Shown: positions 35,947 through 45,078, counted from the first letter of the stretch. The stretch is 64,000 bases of DNA from Krasilnikovia cinnamomea (GCF_004217545.1 NZ_SHKY01000001.1:5208001-5272000); one strand, 5' to 3'. Program-made: numbers and translations. Notes: generated by a model from the letters alone, not told the origin.

Positions 35947-37467
35947 GTGTCCGGCATTCCCCGTCCCCAGGGCCTTCCCCCGTACCGGCTGGCCGATCTT
36001 GCCGCGCTCCTGCCCGCGTCGCTGACCGGCGCGGACGCGGCCGTGACCGGGGTGACGCACGCCAGCGGCGAGGTGCGCCCCGGTGATCTGTACGCGGCGT
36101 TGCCGGGCGCGCGCCGGCACGGCGCCGAGTTCGTCGCCGCGGCCGCCGCGGCCGGAGCGGTGGCCGTGCTGACCGATCACGCGGGCCGGGCAGCCGCGGT
36201 CGCCGCGGGCCTTCCCGTGCTGGTGACCGATGATCCTCGGGCCGTGCTCGGGGCCGCCGCGTCCGCGATCTACGGCGAGCCCACCGCCGCGCTGACCGTG
36301 ATCGGGATCACCGGCACGGCGGGCAAGACCTCCACGGCGTACCTGGTGGAGTCCGGGCTGCGGGCCGCCGGGCTCGGCACCGCGCTGATCGGCACGGTGG
36401 AGACCCGCCTCGGCGACCTGGTGATCGACAGCGAGCGCACCACCCCGGAGGCCACCGACCTGCACGCGCTGCTGGCCGTGGCGGTGCAGCAGGGGGTCTC
36501 GGCCGTGGTGATGGAGGTGTCCAGCCACGCGCTGAGCCTGGGCCGGGTCGGCGGGGTCCGCTTCGCGGCCGGCGGGTACACCAACTTCGGTCAGGACCAT
36601 CTGGACTTCCACGCCGACTCCGACGACTACTTCGCGGCGAAGGCGAAGCTGTTCGACGGCCGGTGCCGCGCCGAGGTGCTCAACCTCGACGACGCGGCCC
36701 TCACGCCGCTGTTCAAGCCCGCCACGATCAGCTACTCGGCGGCGGGCGATCCCGCCGCCACCTGGTACGCCACGGACGTGCGGGAGTCGGCGTTCGGGCA
36801 GGAGTTCACCGTGCACGGCCCGGGCGTCGACGTACCGGGCGGGGTGGCGCTGCCCGGCCGGCACAACGTCGCCAACGCGCTGCTGGCCATCGCAGCGCTG
36901 ACCGCGGTCGGCGTCGAACCGGCCGTGGCCGCCCGCGGCGTCGCGGCCTGCCCGGGCGTGCCCGGCCGGCTGGAACGGGTCGAGGCGCCCGGCGAGGTGC
37001 TCGGTGTCGTCGACTACGCGCACAAGCCGGACGCCATCGTCGCCGCGCTGGCCGCCCTGCGGGAACTGGCCACCACCCGGGGCGGGCGGCTGATCGCCCT
37101 GCTCGGCGCGGGCGGGGACCGCGACCGCGGCAAGCGTCCCCTGATGGGTGCCGCGGCCGCCCACGGCGCGGACATCCTCGTCGTGACGGACGACAACCCG
37201 CGCACCGAGGACCCGGCCGCGGTGCGCGCCGCCGTCCGGCAGGGCGCGGAGCGGGCCGGAACCCACGCCAAGATCCTTGAGGTCGCGGGGCGTCGCGCCG
37301 CGATCGACGAGGCGGTACGGTACGCCGGCCCGGGCGACGTCGTCGCGGTGCTGGGCAAGGGACATGAGCGAGGCCAGGAGGTGGGCGGCGAGGTGCTGCC
37401 GTTCGACGACCGGATCGAGCTCGCCGCCGCGCTGACCGCGCGCGCGGGCACGGGTGGCGCCCCGTGA
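35947..37467 (+). CDS. murE: UDP-MurNAc-L-Ala-D-Glu:meso-diaminopimelate ligase
   Basis: A protein of 506 aa. The P-loop is GITGTAGKTSTAYLVES. Substrate-binding TTPEATDLHALLAVA, VVMEVSSHALSLGRV and LGVVDYAHKPDAI are typical of MurE. The C-terminal DNPRTEDP carries the DNPR signature that selects meso-diaminopimelate rather than lysine, so the cell wall is DAP-type. It adds the third residue of the stem peptide in the cytoplasm. The GTG 35947 start appears leaderless; its end overlaps murF (GTGA). Confidence 0.96.
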   Translation: MSGIPRPQGLPPYRLADLAALLPASLTGADAAVTGVTHASGEVRPGDLYAALPGARRHGAEFVAAAAAAGAVAVLTDHAGRAAAVAAGLPVLVTDDPRAVLGAAASAIYGEPTAALTVIGITGTAGKTSTAYLVESGLRAAGLGTALIGTVETRLGDLVIDSERTTPEATDLHALLAVAVQQGVSAVVMEVSSHALSLGRVGGVRFAAGGYTNFGQDHLDFHADSDDYFAAKAKLFDGRCRAEVLNLDDAALTPLFKPATISYSAAGDPAATWYATDVRESAFGQEFTVHGPGVDVPGGVALPGRHNVANALLAIAALTAVGVEPAVAARGVAACPGVPGRLERVEAPGEVLGVVDYAHKPDAIVAALAALRELATTRGGRLIALLGAGGDRDRGKRPLMGAAAAHGADILVVTDDNPRTEDPAAVRAAVRQGAERAGTHAKILEVAGRRAAIDEAVRYAGPGDVVAVLGKGHERGQEVGGEVLPFDDRIELAAALTARAGTGGAP

Positions 37468-38840
37468 TCGCCATGACCCTCGCCGAGATCGCGGAGGTGA
37501 CGGGCGGCCGGGTGGTCGGCGCCGACCCGGGGGCACGCGTCACCGGCCCGGTCGAGTTCGACTCCCGCAAGCTCGTCCCGGGCGGGCTGTTCGTGGCGTT
37601 CGCGGGGGAGAAGGTGGACGGCCACGAGTTCGCGCCGGCCGCCGTGGCCGCGGGCGCGGCCGGGGTGCTGGGCACCCGGGAGACGGCGGCACCCGGCGTG
37701 GTGGTCGCCGACCAGCTCGTCGCGCTGGCCCGGCTCGCCCGGGTGGTGGTGGACCGCCTCGACGCACTCACCGTCGTCGGGCTCACCGGCTCGTCCGGCA
37801 AGACCACGACCAAGGACTTCATCGGGCAGCTGCTGGCCCGGCTCGGGCCCACCGTGGCGCCGCCCGGGTCGCTGAACAACGAGCTGGGGCACCCGTACAC
37901 GGTGTTGAAGGCCGGCCCGGACACCCGCTTCCTGGTGCTGGAGATGGGGGCCCGGGGGGTCGGCCACATCCGGCACCTGGCGCAGATCGCGCTGCCGCGG
38001 ATCGGGGTGGTGCTCAACATCGGCGCCGCGCACATCGGCGAGTTCGGCTCGGTGGAGGGGACCGCCGAGGCCAAGGGCGAGCTGGTCGAGGCGCTGCCCG
38101 CCGACGGGGTCGCGGTGCTCAACGCGGACGATCCGCTGGTGGCCGCGATGGCGGGCCGCACCCGCGCGCGGATCGTACGGTTCGGCGAGGCGGAGCAGGC
38201 GGACGTGCGGGCGGTCGGCGTGACGCTGGACGCGCGCGGGCGGGCCTCGTACACGCTGGTCGCGGACGGCCGGAAGGCCCCGGTGCGGCTGGCGGTCACG
38301 GGCCTCCACCAGGTCTCCAACACCCTGGCCGCCGCCGCGGTCGCGCTGACCGCGGGGATGCCGTTGGACCAGGTCGCGGCGGTGCTCGGCGAGGTCGGCA
38401 TCGCGTCGGTGCGGCGGATGGACGTCTTCGACCGGCCCGACGGCGTGACGGTCATCGACGACTCGTACAACGCCAACCCGTCGTCCACCGAGGCCGCGCT
38501 GCGCGCGCTCGCGGCCCTGGGCGCCGGGCGGCGCACGGTGGCCGTGCTGGGCTACATGGCCGAGCTGGGTGAGTACGAGCGCTCCGGGCACGAACAGGTC
38601 GGGCGGCTGGCCGCCGAGCTGGGCGTGGACCGGCTGATCGCGGTGGCCGAGGCCGCCCCGATCCTCGCCGGGGCCGCCACGGTGGGCTCCTGGACCGGCC
38701 AGGGGTTGCACGCCGCCGACCAGGCGGCCGCCATCGCGGAACTCGACCTGCGCCCCGGCGATGTGGTGCTGGTCAAGGGTTCGAGATATCGCACGTGGGA
38801 GGTCGCGGACAGCCTGCGGCCCGAGGGGGTACGCCCGTGA
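37464..38840 (+). CDS. murF: UDP-MurNAc-tripeptide:D-Ala-D-Ala ligase
   Basis: A protein of 458 aa. The N-terminal domain (MTLAEIAEVTGGRVVGADPGA) binds UMP. The P-loop is LTGSSGKTTTKDFIGQLL. Middle-domain motifs are GSLNNELGHPYTVL and VLEMGARGVGHIRHL, and the C-terminal domain includes VIDDSYNANPSSTEAALRAL and VLVKGSRYRTWEVAD. It adds the D-Ala-D-Ala dipeptide to complete UDP-MurNAc-pentapeptide. It overlaps murE (GTGA) and mraY (GTGA) by 4 bases each, implying tight translational coupling. GTG 37464 is the start; an in-frame ATG at 37473 is an alternative. Confidence 0.96.
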   Translation: MIAMTLAEIAEVTGGRVVGADPGARVTGPVEFDSRKLVPGGLFVAFAGEKVDGHEFAPAAVAAGAAGVLGTRETAAPGVVVADQLVALARLARVVVDRLDALTVVGLTGSSGKTTTKDFIGQLLARLGPTVAPPGSLNNELGHPYTVLKAGPDTRFLVLEMGARGVGHIRHLAQIALPRIGVVLNIGAAHIGEFGSVEGTAEAKGELVEALPADGVAVLNADDPLVAAMAGRTRARIVRFGEAEQADVRAVGVTLDARGRASYTLVADGRKAPVRLAVTGLHQVSNTLAAAAVALTAGMPLDQVAAVLGEVGIASVRRMDVFDRPDGVTVIDDSYNANPSSTEAALRALAALGAGRRTVAVLGYMAELGEYERSGHEQVGRLAAELGVDRLIAVAEAAPILAGAATVGSWTGQGLHAADQAAAIAELDLRPGDVVLVKGSRYRTWEVADSLRPEGVRP

Positions 38841-39940
38841 GGGCAGTCATCGTCGCGGCCGCGGTCGCCTTCATCATCTCGCTGTTCGGTACCCCGGTCG
38901 CGATCCGGGTGTTCACCGCGCTCAAGGCGGGCCAGCCGATCCGGTCCCTGGGCCCGGCGACACACCAGGGCAAGAAGGGCACGCCGACGATGGGCGGCGT
39001 GGCGTTCATCGTGGCCACGGTGCTGGCATACGTGGCCGGCCACGTCGCGCTGACCACCCTGCCCGAGCAGCAGATCGCCCAGGTCGCGCCGTCCATGACC
39101 GCGCTGGTGCTGCTGGGCCTGTTCGTGTTCTGCGGCGTCGTCGGCTTCCTCGACGACTTCCTCAAGGTGCGGCGGCGGCACTCGGGCGGGCTCAGCGCCA
39201 AGGGCAAGCTGCTGGGCCAGCTGCTGGTCGGCGCGGGCTTCGGCATCGCGGCCCTGTACGTGCCCAGCACCAACGGCCAGACCGTGGCCAGCGAGCACAT
39301 CTCGTTCATCCGCGACATCAGCTTCCTCGACGTCGGCAAGGTCGGCTCGGTGCTGATCTTCGTCTTCGTGATCATGTCGATGTCGAACGGCGTGAACCTC
39401 ACCGACGGCCTCGACGGCCTGGCCACGGGCGCGACGATCCTGGTGCTGGGGGCGTACACCCTGATCGGGTTCTGGCAGTACCGGCACTGGTGCGGTGACA
39501 CGACGTACGCGAAGGGCGCGGCCTACTGCTACGAAGTGCGCGACCCGCTGGAGATCGCGATGATCGCGGCCGCCGCGGCCGGGGCCTGCGTGGGCTTCCT
39601 GTGGTGGAACACCTCACCGGCGCGGATCTTCATGGGTGACACGGGCGCGCTCGGCCTGGGCGGGCTCGTCGGCGGCCTGGCGATGGCGACCCGCACGACG
39701 CTGCTGGCGATCATCATCGGCGGCCTGTTCGTGATCATCACGATGTCCGTGGTCATCCAGATCATCTCGTTCAAGACGACCGGCAAGCGGGTGTTCCGCA
39801 TGTCGCCGCTGCAGCACCATTTCGAGCTGGCGGGCTGGAGCGAGGTCAACATCGTGGTGCGGTTCTGGATCGTCGCGGGCATCTGCGTGGCCATCGGCCT
39901 CGGTCTGTTCTACAGCGACTTCCTCGCGGTCATGGGATAG
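38837..39940 (+). CDS. mraY: Phospho-N-acetylmuramoyl-pentapeptide transferase MraY
   Basis: Polytopic membrane enzyme of 367 aa with about ten transmembrane segments. It makes lipid I from undecaprenyl phosphate and UDP-MurNAc-pentapeptide. Conserved pieces are HQGKKGTPTMGGVAF, VGFLDDFLKVRRRHSGGL, SNGVNLTDGLDGLATG, FMGDTGALGLGG and the periplasmic-loop signature SPLQHHFELAGWSE. The start is GTG 38837, overlapping the murF stop. The usual next gene, murD, is absent; ftsW starts 71 bases after the stop. Confidence 0.96.
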   Translation: MRAVIVAAAVAFIISLFGTPVAIRVFTALKAGQPIRSLGPATHQGKKGTPTMGGVAFIVATVLAYVAGHVALTTLPEQQIAQVAPSMTALVLLGLFVFCGVVGFLDDFLKVRRRHSGGLSAKGKLLGQLLVGAGFGIAALYVPSTNGQTVASEHISFIRDISFLDVGKVGSVLIFVFVIMSMSNGVNLTDGLDGLATGATILVLGAYTLIGFWQYRHWCGDTTYAKGAAYCYEVRDPLEIAMIAAAAAGACVGFLWWNTSPARIFMGDTGALGLGGLVGGLAMATRTTLLAIIIGGLFVIITMSVVIQIISFKTTGKRVFRMSPLQHHFELAGWSEVNIVVRFWIVAGICVAIGLGLFYSDFLAVMG

Positions 39941-40011
39941 CTCTCACAATTCCCGGCGACACGCGCCCTCGGTGTGCGGGTCCGCCGGGCCCACGCCGCG
40001 ATGATGATCCC

Positions 40012-41403
40012 ATGGCGGAGGACCAGCGGACTCGACCGTCGCTGAGCCGGCAGCTGCTGCCGGCGGTGCACGGGCTGCTGGCCCGGCCGCTCAGCTCGTA
40101 CTACCTGCTCATCGCGAGCTCCGGACTGCTGCTGCTGGTCGGCCTGACCATGGTCTTCTCGGCCACCAGCGTCAAGGCGTACGCGCAGCACGGCAGCGCC
40201 TTCTCGATGATCGGCAAGCAGGCGGTGTACGCGCTGCTCGGCCTGCTCGGGTTCTGGATCTGCCAGCGGCTGCCCGCGCGCACGCTGCGCACCCTCGGCA
40301 CGTACGTGCTGGCCACGGCCGTGGTGCTGCTGGTGGTGCTGGACGCGCTGATGGCGTTGAAGAAGGTCAACCTGCTGGCGGAGCCCCGGATCGGCCCGGT
40401 GCACGCCGAGCTGCTCTGGCTCTACCTCGGCCCGGTCGGGGTGCAGCCCTCCGAGCTGGCGAAGCTGGGCGTGGTGCTGTGGGGTGCGGACCTCGTCGCC
40501 CGCAAGGGTCCCGCGCTGGGCCACTGGCGTGAGCTGGCCACGCCGCTGTTCCCGGTGATCGGGCTGCTGTTCGTGCTGGTCGGCTACAACGACCTGGGCA
40601 CCATGCTGGTGCTGCTGGCGCTGATCGTCGGTCTGCTGTGGGCCGCCGGGGTGCGGCTGCGGGTCTTCGCCGCGCTGGGGGTGCTGGGCACCGCCGGCAT
40701 CGGGCTGCTCATCGCGGCCGCCTCCCGTGGCGCCGGGTCCGGCAAGGTCGGCGAGCCGAACTACCGGTTCGCCCGGATCGCCAACTGGCTGCAGCCGCCC
40801 GAGAACTGTTCCATCGGCGCCTGCTACCAGCTGCTGCAGGGGCGTTCGGCGATCTACGAGGGCGGCTGGTTCGGCGTGGGGCTGGGCAAGAGCGCCCTCA
40901 AGTGGGACTGGCTGCCCCAGGCCGACAACGACTTCATCTTCGCGATCCTGGCCGAGGAGCTCGGCGTGGTGGGCTGCGCGGTGGTGCTGGCGCTGTTCTC
41001 GGTGCTCGCGTACACCGGGTTCCGGATCGCCCGGCGGGTCCAGGACCCGTTCCGCCGCCTCGCCGCGACCGCCGTCACCACCTGGCTGGTCGCCCAGGCC
41101 GTCATCAACATCGGCGGGGTGGTCGGCCTGCTCCCGATCACCGGCCTGCCGCTGCCGTTCATCTCGGCGGGCGGCAGCGCCCTGGTCGTGACGATGGCCG
41201 CCATCGGCATCCTGGCCTCGTTCGCCCGGGCCGAGCCGGACGCGGCGCGGGCCCTGCACGCCCGTCCGCCCGCGCGATGGGTGCGGCTACTCTGGGCCCC
41301 GCTGCCGCCGCTGCCCCCGCCGCGGCGGCCGGGTCCATCCCGCCCGAGCACCGCGAAACCGGCGGGCCGGGCGCCCGCGAGCGCGGCGAAGGGCCGACCT
41401 TAG
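40012..41403 (+). CDS. ftsW: Septal peptidoglycan polymerase FtsW (SEDS family)
   Basis: A 463-aa SEDS protein with about ten membrane segments (LLIASSGLLLLVGLTMVFSA and others). Conserved parts are PVGVQPSELAKLGVVLW, VGYNDLGTMLVLLAL, FGVGLGKSALKWDWLPQADNDFIFAILAEELG and GLLPITGLPLPFISAGGSALV. It polymerises glycan strands at the septum with FtsI. The C-terminal 60 residues are Pro-rich and cytoplasmic. ATG 40012 may be leaderless (GATGAT at 40000-40005). The 71-base gap to mraY replaces the usual position of murD. Confidence 0.94.
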   Translation: MAEDQRTRPSLSRQLLPAVHGLLARPLSSYYLLIASSGLLLLVGLTMVFSATSVKAYAQHGSAFSMIGKQAVYALLGLLGFWICQRLPARTLRTLGTYVLATAVVLLVVLDALMALKKVNLLAEPRIGPVHAELLWLYLGPVGVQPSELAKLGVVLWGADLVARKGPALGHWRELATPLFPVIGLLFVLVGYNDLGTMLVLLALIVGLLWAAGVRLRVFAALGVLGTAGIGLLIAAASRGAGSGKVGEPNYRFARIANWLQPPENCSIGACYQLLQGRSAIYEGGWFGVGLGKSALKWDWLPQADNDFIFAILAEELGVVGCAVVLALFSVLAYTGFRIARRVQDPFRRLAATAVTTWLVAQAVINIGGVVGLLPITGLPLPFISAGGSALVVTMAAIGILASFARAEPDAARALHARPPARWVRLLWAPLPPLPPPRRPGPSRPSTAKPAGRAPASAAKGRP

Positions 41404-41468
41404 CTGGGCGGGGTGGCGAGGGACCGTCGTCAGTCCGCGGGGCGGTCGGACGGGGAGAGGAGACGGTG

Positions 41469-42578
41469 ATGGGTGTGCTGCGGTCGGTCGTGCTCGCCGG
41501 AGGAGGTACCGGCGGCCACATCTACCCGCTGCTGGCCTTCGCCGACTGCCTGCGCCGGCACTTCCCCGAGGTCCGGATCACTACCCTGGGCAGCCCCAAG
41601 GGCATGGAGAACGAGCTGATCCCGCCCGCGGGCTACGACCTGCGGGTGATCCCCGCCTTTCAGTTGCCGCGCGCGCTCAACCTCGACCTGCTGCGCACCC
41701 CGGACCGGATGTACAAGTCGGCGCACGCCGCCGGGAAGGTCATCGACGAGGTCGAGGCCGACGTCGTGGTGGGCTTCGGGGGGTACGTCTCCGTGCCCGC
41801 GTACCTGGCGGCGTGGCGGCGCGAGCTGCCGATCGTCGTGCACGAGGTGAACGTGCCGCCCGGGGTGGCGAACCGGATGGGCATGAAGTTCACCAAGAAC
41901 ATCGCGGTCGGTTTCCCGCACCAGCCGCAGCTCGCGGAGTCGCTGCGTGACGCCCGGGTGGTCGGGGTGCCGCTGCGCACGGCCATCACCGGTCTGGACC
42001 GGCCCGCCCTGCGCCCGGAGGCCCTCGCGCACTTCGGGCTGCGCCCCGACCTGCCGGTGCTGTTCGTCTCCGGCGGCTCCTCCGGGGCCCGGACGATCAA
42101 CCTGGCCGTGGCCGGGGCGGCGAAGAAGCTGTCGCACGCGGGGGTGCAGGTGCTGCACGTGCAGGGCGGCCGCAACGACCCGTTCGACGTGCCCAGCGAC
42201 CTGCCGGTGCCGTACGTGGTGGTGCCGTACCTGTCGGACATGCAGCTCGGGTACGCCGCCGCCGACCTCATGCTGTGCCGCGGCGGGGCGATCACGGTCG
42301 CCGAGACCACCGCCCTCGGCCTGCCCGCGATCTACGTTCCGTATCCGTACAGCAACCAGGAGCAGCGGCGCAACGCCGGGCCGGTGGTCGAGGCGGGCGG
42401 CGGGCTGCTGGTGGACAACGCGGAGCTGAGCCCGGACTGGGTGGAGCGTACGGTGATCCCGCTGGCCCGTGACCCGCAGCGGCTCGCCGCGATGGGCACG
42501 GCCGCCAGCGCGTACGGTCGCCGCGACGGCGACGAGGCGCTGCTGGATTTCGTCTGCCAGGCGGTGGCCGGGCGATGA
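41469..42578 (+). CDS. murG: Lipid II synthase MurG
   Basis: GT-B glycosyltransferase of 369 aa that adds GlcNAc from UDP-GlcNAc to lipid I. The N-terminal glycine-rich loop is VVLAGGGTGGHIYPLLAFAD. VVVGFGGYVSVPAYLAAW, IVVHEVNVPPGVANRMG, FVSGGSSGARTIN and the C-terminal CRGGAITVAETTALGLPAIYVPYPY...EQRRNA are all typical. ATG 41469 has GGAGAGGAGA about 6 bases upstream. Its last 33 bases are duplicated directly downstream (see the 36-bp repeat), and its stop overlaps the ATG of a mini-ORF leading to murC. Confidence 0.95.
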   Translation: MGVLRSVVLAGGGTGGHIYPLLAFADCLRRHFPEVRITTLGSPKGMENELIPPAGYDLRVIPAFQLPRALNLDLLRTPDRMYKSAHAAGKVIDEVEADVVVGFGGYVSVPAYLAAWRRELPIVVHEVNVPPGVANRMGMKFTKNIAVGFPHQPQLAESLRDARVVGVPLRTAITGLDRPALRPEALAHFGLRPDLPVLFVSGGSSGARTINLAVAGAAKKLSHAGVQVLHVQGGRNDPFDVPSDLPVPYVVVPYLSDMQLGYAAADLMLCRGGAITVAETTALGLPAIYVPYPYSNQEQRRNAGPVVEAGGGLLVDNAELSPDWVERTVIPLARDPQRLAAMGTAASAYGRRDGDEALLDFVCQAVAGR

Positions 42579-42617
42579 GTGGATTTGATCTGCCAGGCGG
42601 TGGCCGGGCGATGAGTG
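42546..42617 (+). repeat. 36-bp tandem duplication at the murG-murC junction
   Basis: Units 42546-42581 and 42582-42617 are identical except for two adjacent bases (CG versus GA). The first unit covers the last codons and stop of murG; the second is extra copy sequence lying before murC. Confidence 0.95.
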
Positions 42618-42646
42618 ACCGGGGAGCTTGGGGAGTGGAGCTGTGA
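42575..42646 (+). CDS. Possible 23-codon bridging mini-ORF between murG and murC
   Basis: ATG 42575 overlaps the murG stop (ATGA), and its own TGA at 42644-42646 overlaps the murC GTG (GTGA). The encoded peptide would be MSGFDLPGGGRAMSDRGAWG, then VEL. The 36-bp duplication keeps frame; without it a shorter 11-codon ORF from ATG 42611 would have the same role. It may be a coupling ORF with no function as a peptide. No independent evidence of translation is visible. Confidence 0.35.
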   Translation: MSGFDLPGGGRAMSDRGAWGVEL

Positions 42647-44070
42647 ACGCGGCGGAGCTGACGCCGGCCGGCGGGTTGACCGCCGAGGACCTCGGCACGG
42701 TGCACCTGATCGGCATCGGCGGGGTGGGCATGGGCGGGCTGGCCCGGCTGCTGCTCACCCGGGGGGTGCCGGTCTCCGGCAGCGAGCTGCGCGAATGGCC
42801 GGCCCTGGCCGCGCTGCGCGCCCTGGGCGGCACGGTCCACATGAGCCACGAGGCGTCCAACCTGGACGGCGTCGACACCGTCGTCTACTCCACCGCGATC
42901 CCGCAGGACCATCTGGAGCTGGTCGAGGCGCGCCGCCGCGGGCTGCGGGTGCTGCACCGCTCCGAGGCGCTCGCCGCGGCCATGACCAACCGCCAGACGA
43001 TCGCGGTGGCCGGCACCCACGGCAAGACCACCACCACCTCGATCATGACGGTGATCCTGCAGCACGCCGGGCAGGACCCGTCGTTCGTCATCGGCGGGGA
43101 GATCTCCGAGGCCGGATCCAACGGCCACCACGGCACCGGGCCGCACTTCGTGGCCGAGGCCGACGAGAGCGACAAGTCGTTCCTCATCTACCGCCCGCAC
43201 GTCGCCATCGTCACGAACATCGAGGCGGACCACCTCAACAACTGGGGCGACCTGGCCGGGCTCAAGGCGGGCTTCCTGCAGTTCGCGGAGCTGACCGACG
43301 CCGACGGGTTCGTGGTGACCTGCGCCGACGACCCCGGCGTGGCCGAGCTGATCGCGGCGCTGCGGGAGCGGGGCCGCACGGTCTTCACGTACGGGGAGTC
43401 CGCCGACGCGACCCTGCGCATCGCCGGGGTGGCCTCGACCGTGCAGGGGGTGCGCTACGAGGCGTTCCTGGAGGGCAAGCCGCTGGGCGAGCTGCACCTG
43501 GCGCTGCCCGGCCTGCACATGGGGCTGAACAGCGCGGCGGCCGTGCTCACGGCGCTGAAGCTGGGCATCGGCTTCGGCTCGATCGCCGAGGCGCTGGCCT
43601 CCTTCCCGGGGGTGCGGCGGCGCTTCGAGCGCAAGGGCAACGCGGCCGGGGTACGGGTGTACGACGAGTACGCGTACCACCCGACCTCGGTGACGGCGGC
43701 GCTGCGCACGCTGCGGGAGGTGGCGGGCGACGGGCGGCTGGTCGTGGTGTTCCAGCCGTACCGGGTGTACCGGACCCGGGATCTGCAGGCCGAGCTCGCC
43801 GAGGGGCTGGCGCTGGCCGACGAGGTCGTGGTGATGGAGGTGTTCGGCCCGGGCGAGGTGCGCGGGCCGGGCGAGGGCGGGGTGGCGCTGACCGCGGCGA
43901 TCGACCTGCCCGACGACCGCAAGGTGTTCGTGCCGTCCTGGGCGGACGTCCCCGCCGAGGTGGTGCGCCGCAGCCGCCCGGGCGATGTGGTGGTCACCAT
44001 GGGTGCGCCGCCGATCTCCCTGATGGGCGACGAGCTGCTGGCGGCGCTGGCCGAGGCCGACGGGCGGTAG
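42643..44070 (+). CDS. murC: UDP-N-acetylmuramate:L-alanine ligase
   Basis: A protein of 475 aa. The N-terminal Rossmann domain is VHLIGIGGVGMGGLARLLL. The P-loop is VAGTHGKTTTTSIMTVIL, followed by VAEADESDKSFLIYRP, VTNIEADHLNNWGD and the C-terminal YDEYAYHPTSVTAALRTLRE. It adds the first stem-peptide residue, L-Ala, to UDP-MurNAc. GTG 42643 follows GGGGAGTGGAG; an in-frame TTG at 42628 is less likely. It is coupled to the preceding mini-ORF, and ftsQ starts 4 bases after its stop. Confidence 0.95.
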   Translation: MNAAELTPAGGLTAEDLGTVHLIGIGGVGMGGLARLLLTRGVPVSGSELREWPALAALRALGGTVHMSHEASNLDGVDTVVYSTAIPQDHLELVEARRRGLRVLHRSEALAAAMTNRQTIAVAGTHGKTTTTSIMTVILQHAGQDPSFVIGGEISEAGSNGHHGTGPHFVAEADESDKSFLIYRPHVAIVTNIEADHLNNWGDLAGLKAGFLQFAELTDADGFVVTCADDPGVAELIAALRERGRTVFTYGESADATLRIAGVASTVQGVRYEAFLEGKPLGELHLALPGLHMGLNSAAAVLTALKLGIGFGSIAEALASFPGVRRRFERKGNAAGVRVYDEYAYHPTSVTAALRTLREVAGDGRLVVVFQPYRVYRTRDLQAELAEGLALADEVVVMEVFGPGEVRGPGEGGVALTAAIDLPDDRKVFVPSWADVPAEVVRRSRPGDVVVTMGAPPISLMGDELLAALAEADGR

Positions 44071-44074
44071 CCCG

Positions 44075-44881
44075 GTGCCCGGCGGCCGCTCCTCCAAGAT
44101 CCAAGGCAAGAACGTCGCGGGCGAGGGCCGCAACTGGCGGCTGGTGCGGGCGGATACGGACGCCGTGCCGTCGTCGGTGCGGCGGTTCATGGCGCGGGCG
44201 CGTCGCCGCAGGCTGCGCGCGGTGCTGCCCTGGGCGGTGGGCGCCGGGGTCGTCGGGGTGCTCGGCCTGCTGGTCTGGATGGTGTACGGGACCTCCCTGC
44301 TGGGCGTGCGCGAGGTGCGGGTGGTGGGCACCGAGACGCTGACCACGGCGCAGGTGGAGCAGGCGGCGGCGGTGTCGATGCGCGCCCCGCTGGCCAGGGT
44401 GGATCTGGACGCGGTGCGGGCCCGGGTGCAGGCCCTGGCGCCGGTGGACCGGGCGGTGGTGTCGCGGTCCTGGCCCGCCACGATCGAGATCCAGGTGGTG
44501 GAGCGGCGCCCGGTGGCCGCCGTCGCGGCGGGGCGGGACCGGTTCACGTTGATCGACGGTGCCGGGGTGGCGTACCGGACGGTGTCGGCGGCGCCGTCGG
44601 GGCTGCCGCTGGCCCGGCTCGCCGCGCCCGGGCCGCAGGACGTGAACACGCGTTCGGCGTTGACCGTGCTGTCCGCGCTCACCGACGAGCTGCGCGAGCA
44701 ACTGGTGGAGATCTCCGTACGGGCGCCGGCGCAGATCCGGCTGGAGCTGCGCGGGCACCGCACGATCATCTGGGGTGACGAGACGCAGAGCGCGACCAAG
44801 GCGACGGTGTCGACGGCGTTGCTCAAGCGCCCCGAGAACACGATCGACGTGAGTGCGCCGGAGGTCGTGACGCTGCGCTGA
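44075..44881 (+). CDS. ftsQ: Cell division protein FtsQ
   Basis: A bitopic protein of 268 aa. A basic cytoplasmic N-terminus precedes one transmembrane segment (AVLPWAVGAGVVGVLGLLVWMVY). The extracytoplasmic POTRA domain begins VREVRVVGTETLTTAQVEQAA and continues to VVSRSWPATIEIQVVERRPVAAV. The FtsQ beta domain follows, with a C-terminal end ENTIDVSAPEVVTLR. It links the FtsL/FtsB complex to FtsW/FtsI. The start is GTG 44075, four bases after murC. Confidence 0.93.
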   Translation: MPGGRSSKIQGKNVAGEGRNWRLVRADTDAVPSSVRRFMARARRRRLRAVLPWAVGAGVVGVLGLLVWMVYGTSLLGVREVRVVGTETLTTAQVEQAAAVSMRAPLARVDLDAVRARVQALAPVDRAVVSRSWPATIEIQVVERRPVAAVAAGRDRFTLIDGAGVAYRTVSAAPSGLPLARLAAPGPQDVNTRSALTVLSALTDELREQLVEISVRAPAQIRLELRGHRTIIWGDETQSATKATVSTALLKRPENTIDVSAPEVVTLR

Positions 44882-44883
44882 CC

Positions 44884-44907
44884 ATCGATCGGTCCTGACC
44901 GATCGAT
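44884..44907. terminator. Inverted repeat after ftsQ
   Basis: A perfect 10-bp stem, ATCGATCGGT (44884-44893) with ACCGATCGAT (44898-44907), with a CCTG loop directly after the ftsQ stop and no T-tract. It could terminate or attenuate read-through from the dcw operon into ftsZ. Confidence 0.55.
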
Positions 44908-45049
44908 CGGACATTGCGCTCTAAACGCCGCATTGGGCCCGAGGTTACGGGTGAGTCGGATACTCATCACGTAAGGGGACGCCGACACGCCGGGGCGGTT
45001 CTTGGATCGGGACTGACGGCCGAATACGTTGCGTCGAGAGGTTGAGAGG

Positions 45050-45078
45050 TTGACATAACTCTAAGCCTCTAGTAGAGG
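45050..45078 (+). promoter_or_regulatory. ftsZ promoter
   Basis: TTGACA (45050-45055) and TAGAGG (45073-45078) with a 17-bp spacer lie about 100 bases upstream of ftsZ. The -35 is a perfect match to the consensus. A directly repeated GAGAGGTT (45036-45043 and 45044-45051) abuts it. The rest of the roughly 300-base ftsQ-ftsZ gap holds no gene, which fits ftsZ having its own regulation, as in other actinobacteria. Confidence 0.65.
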
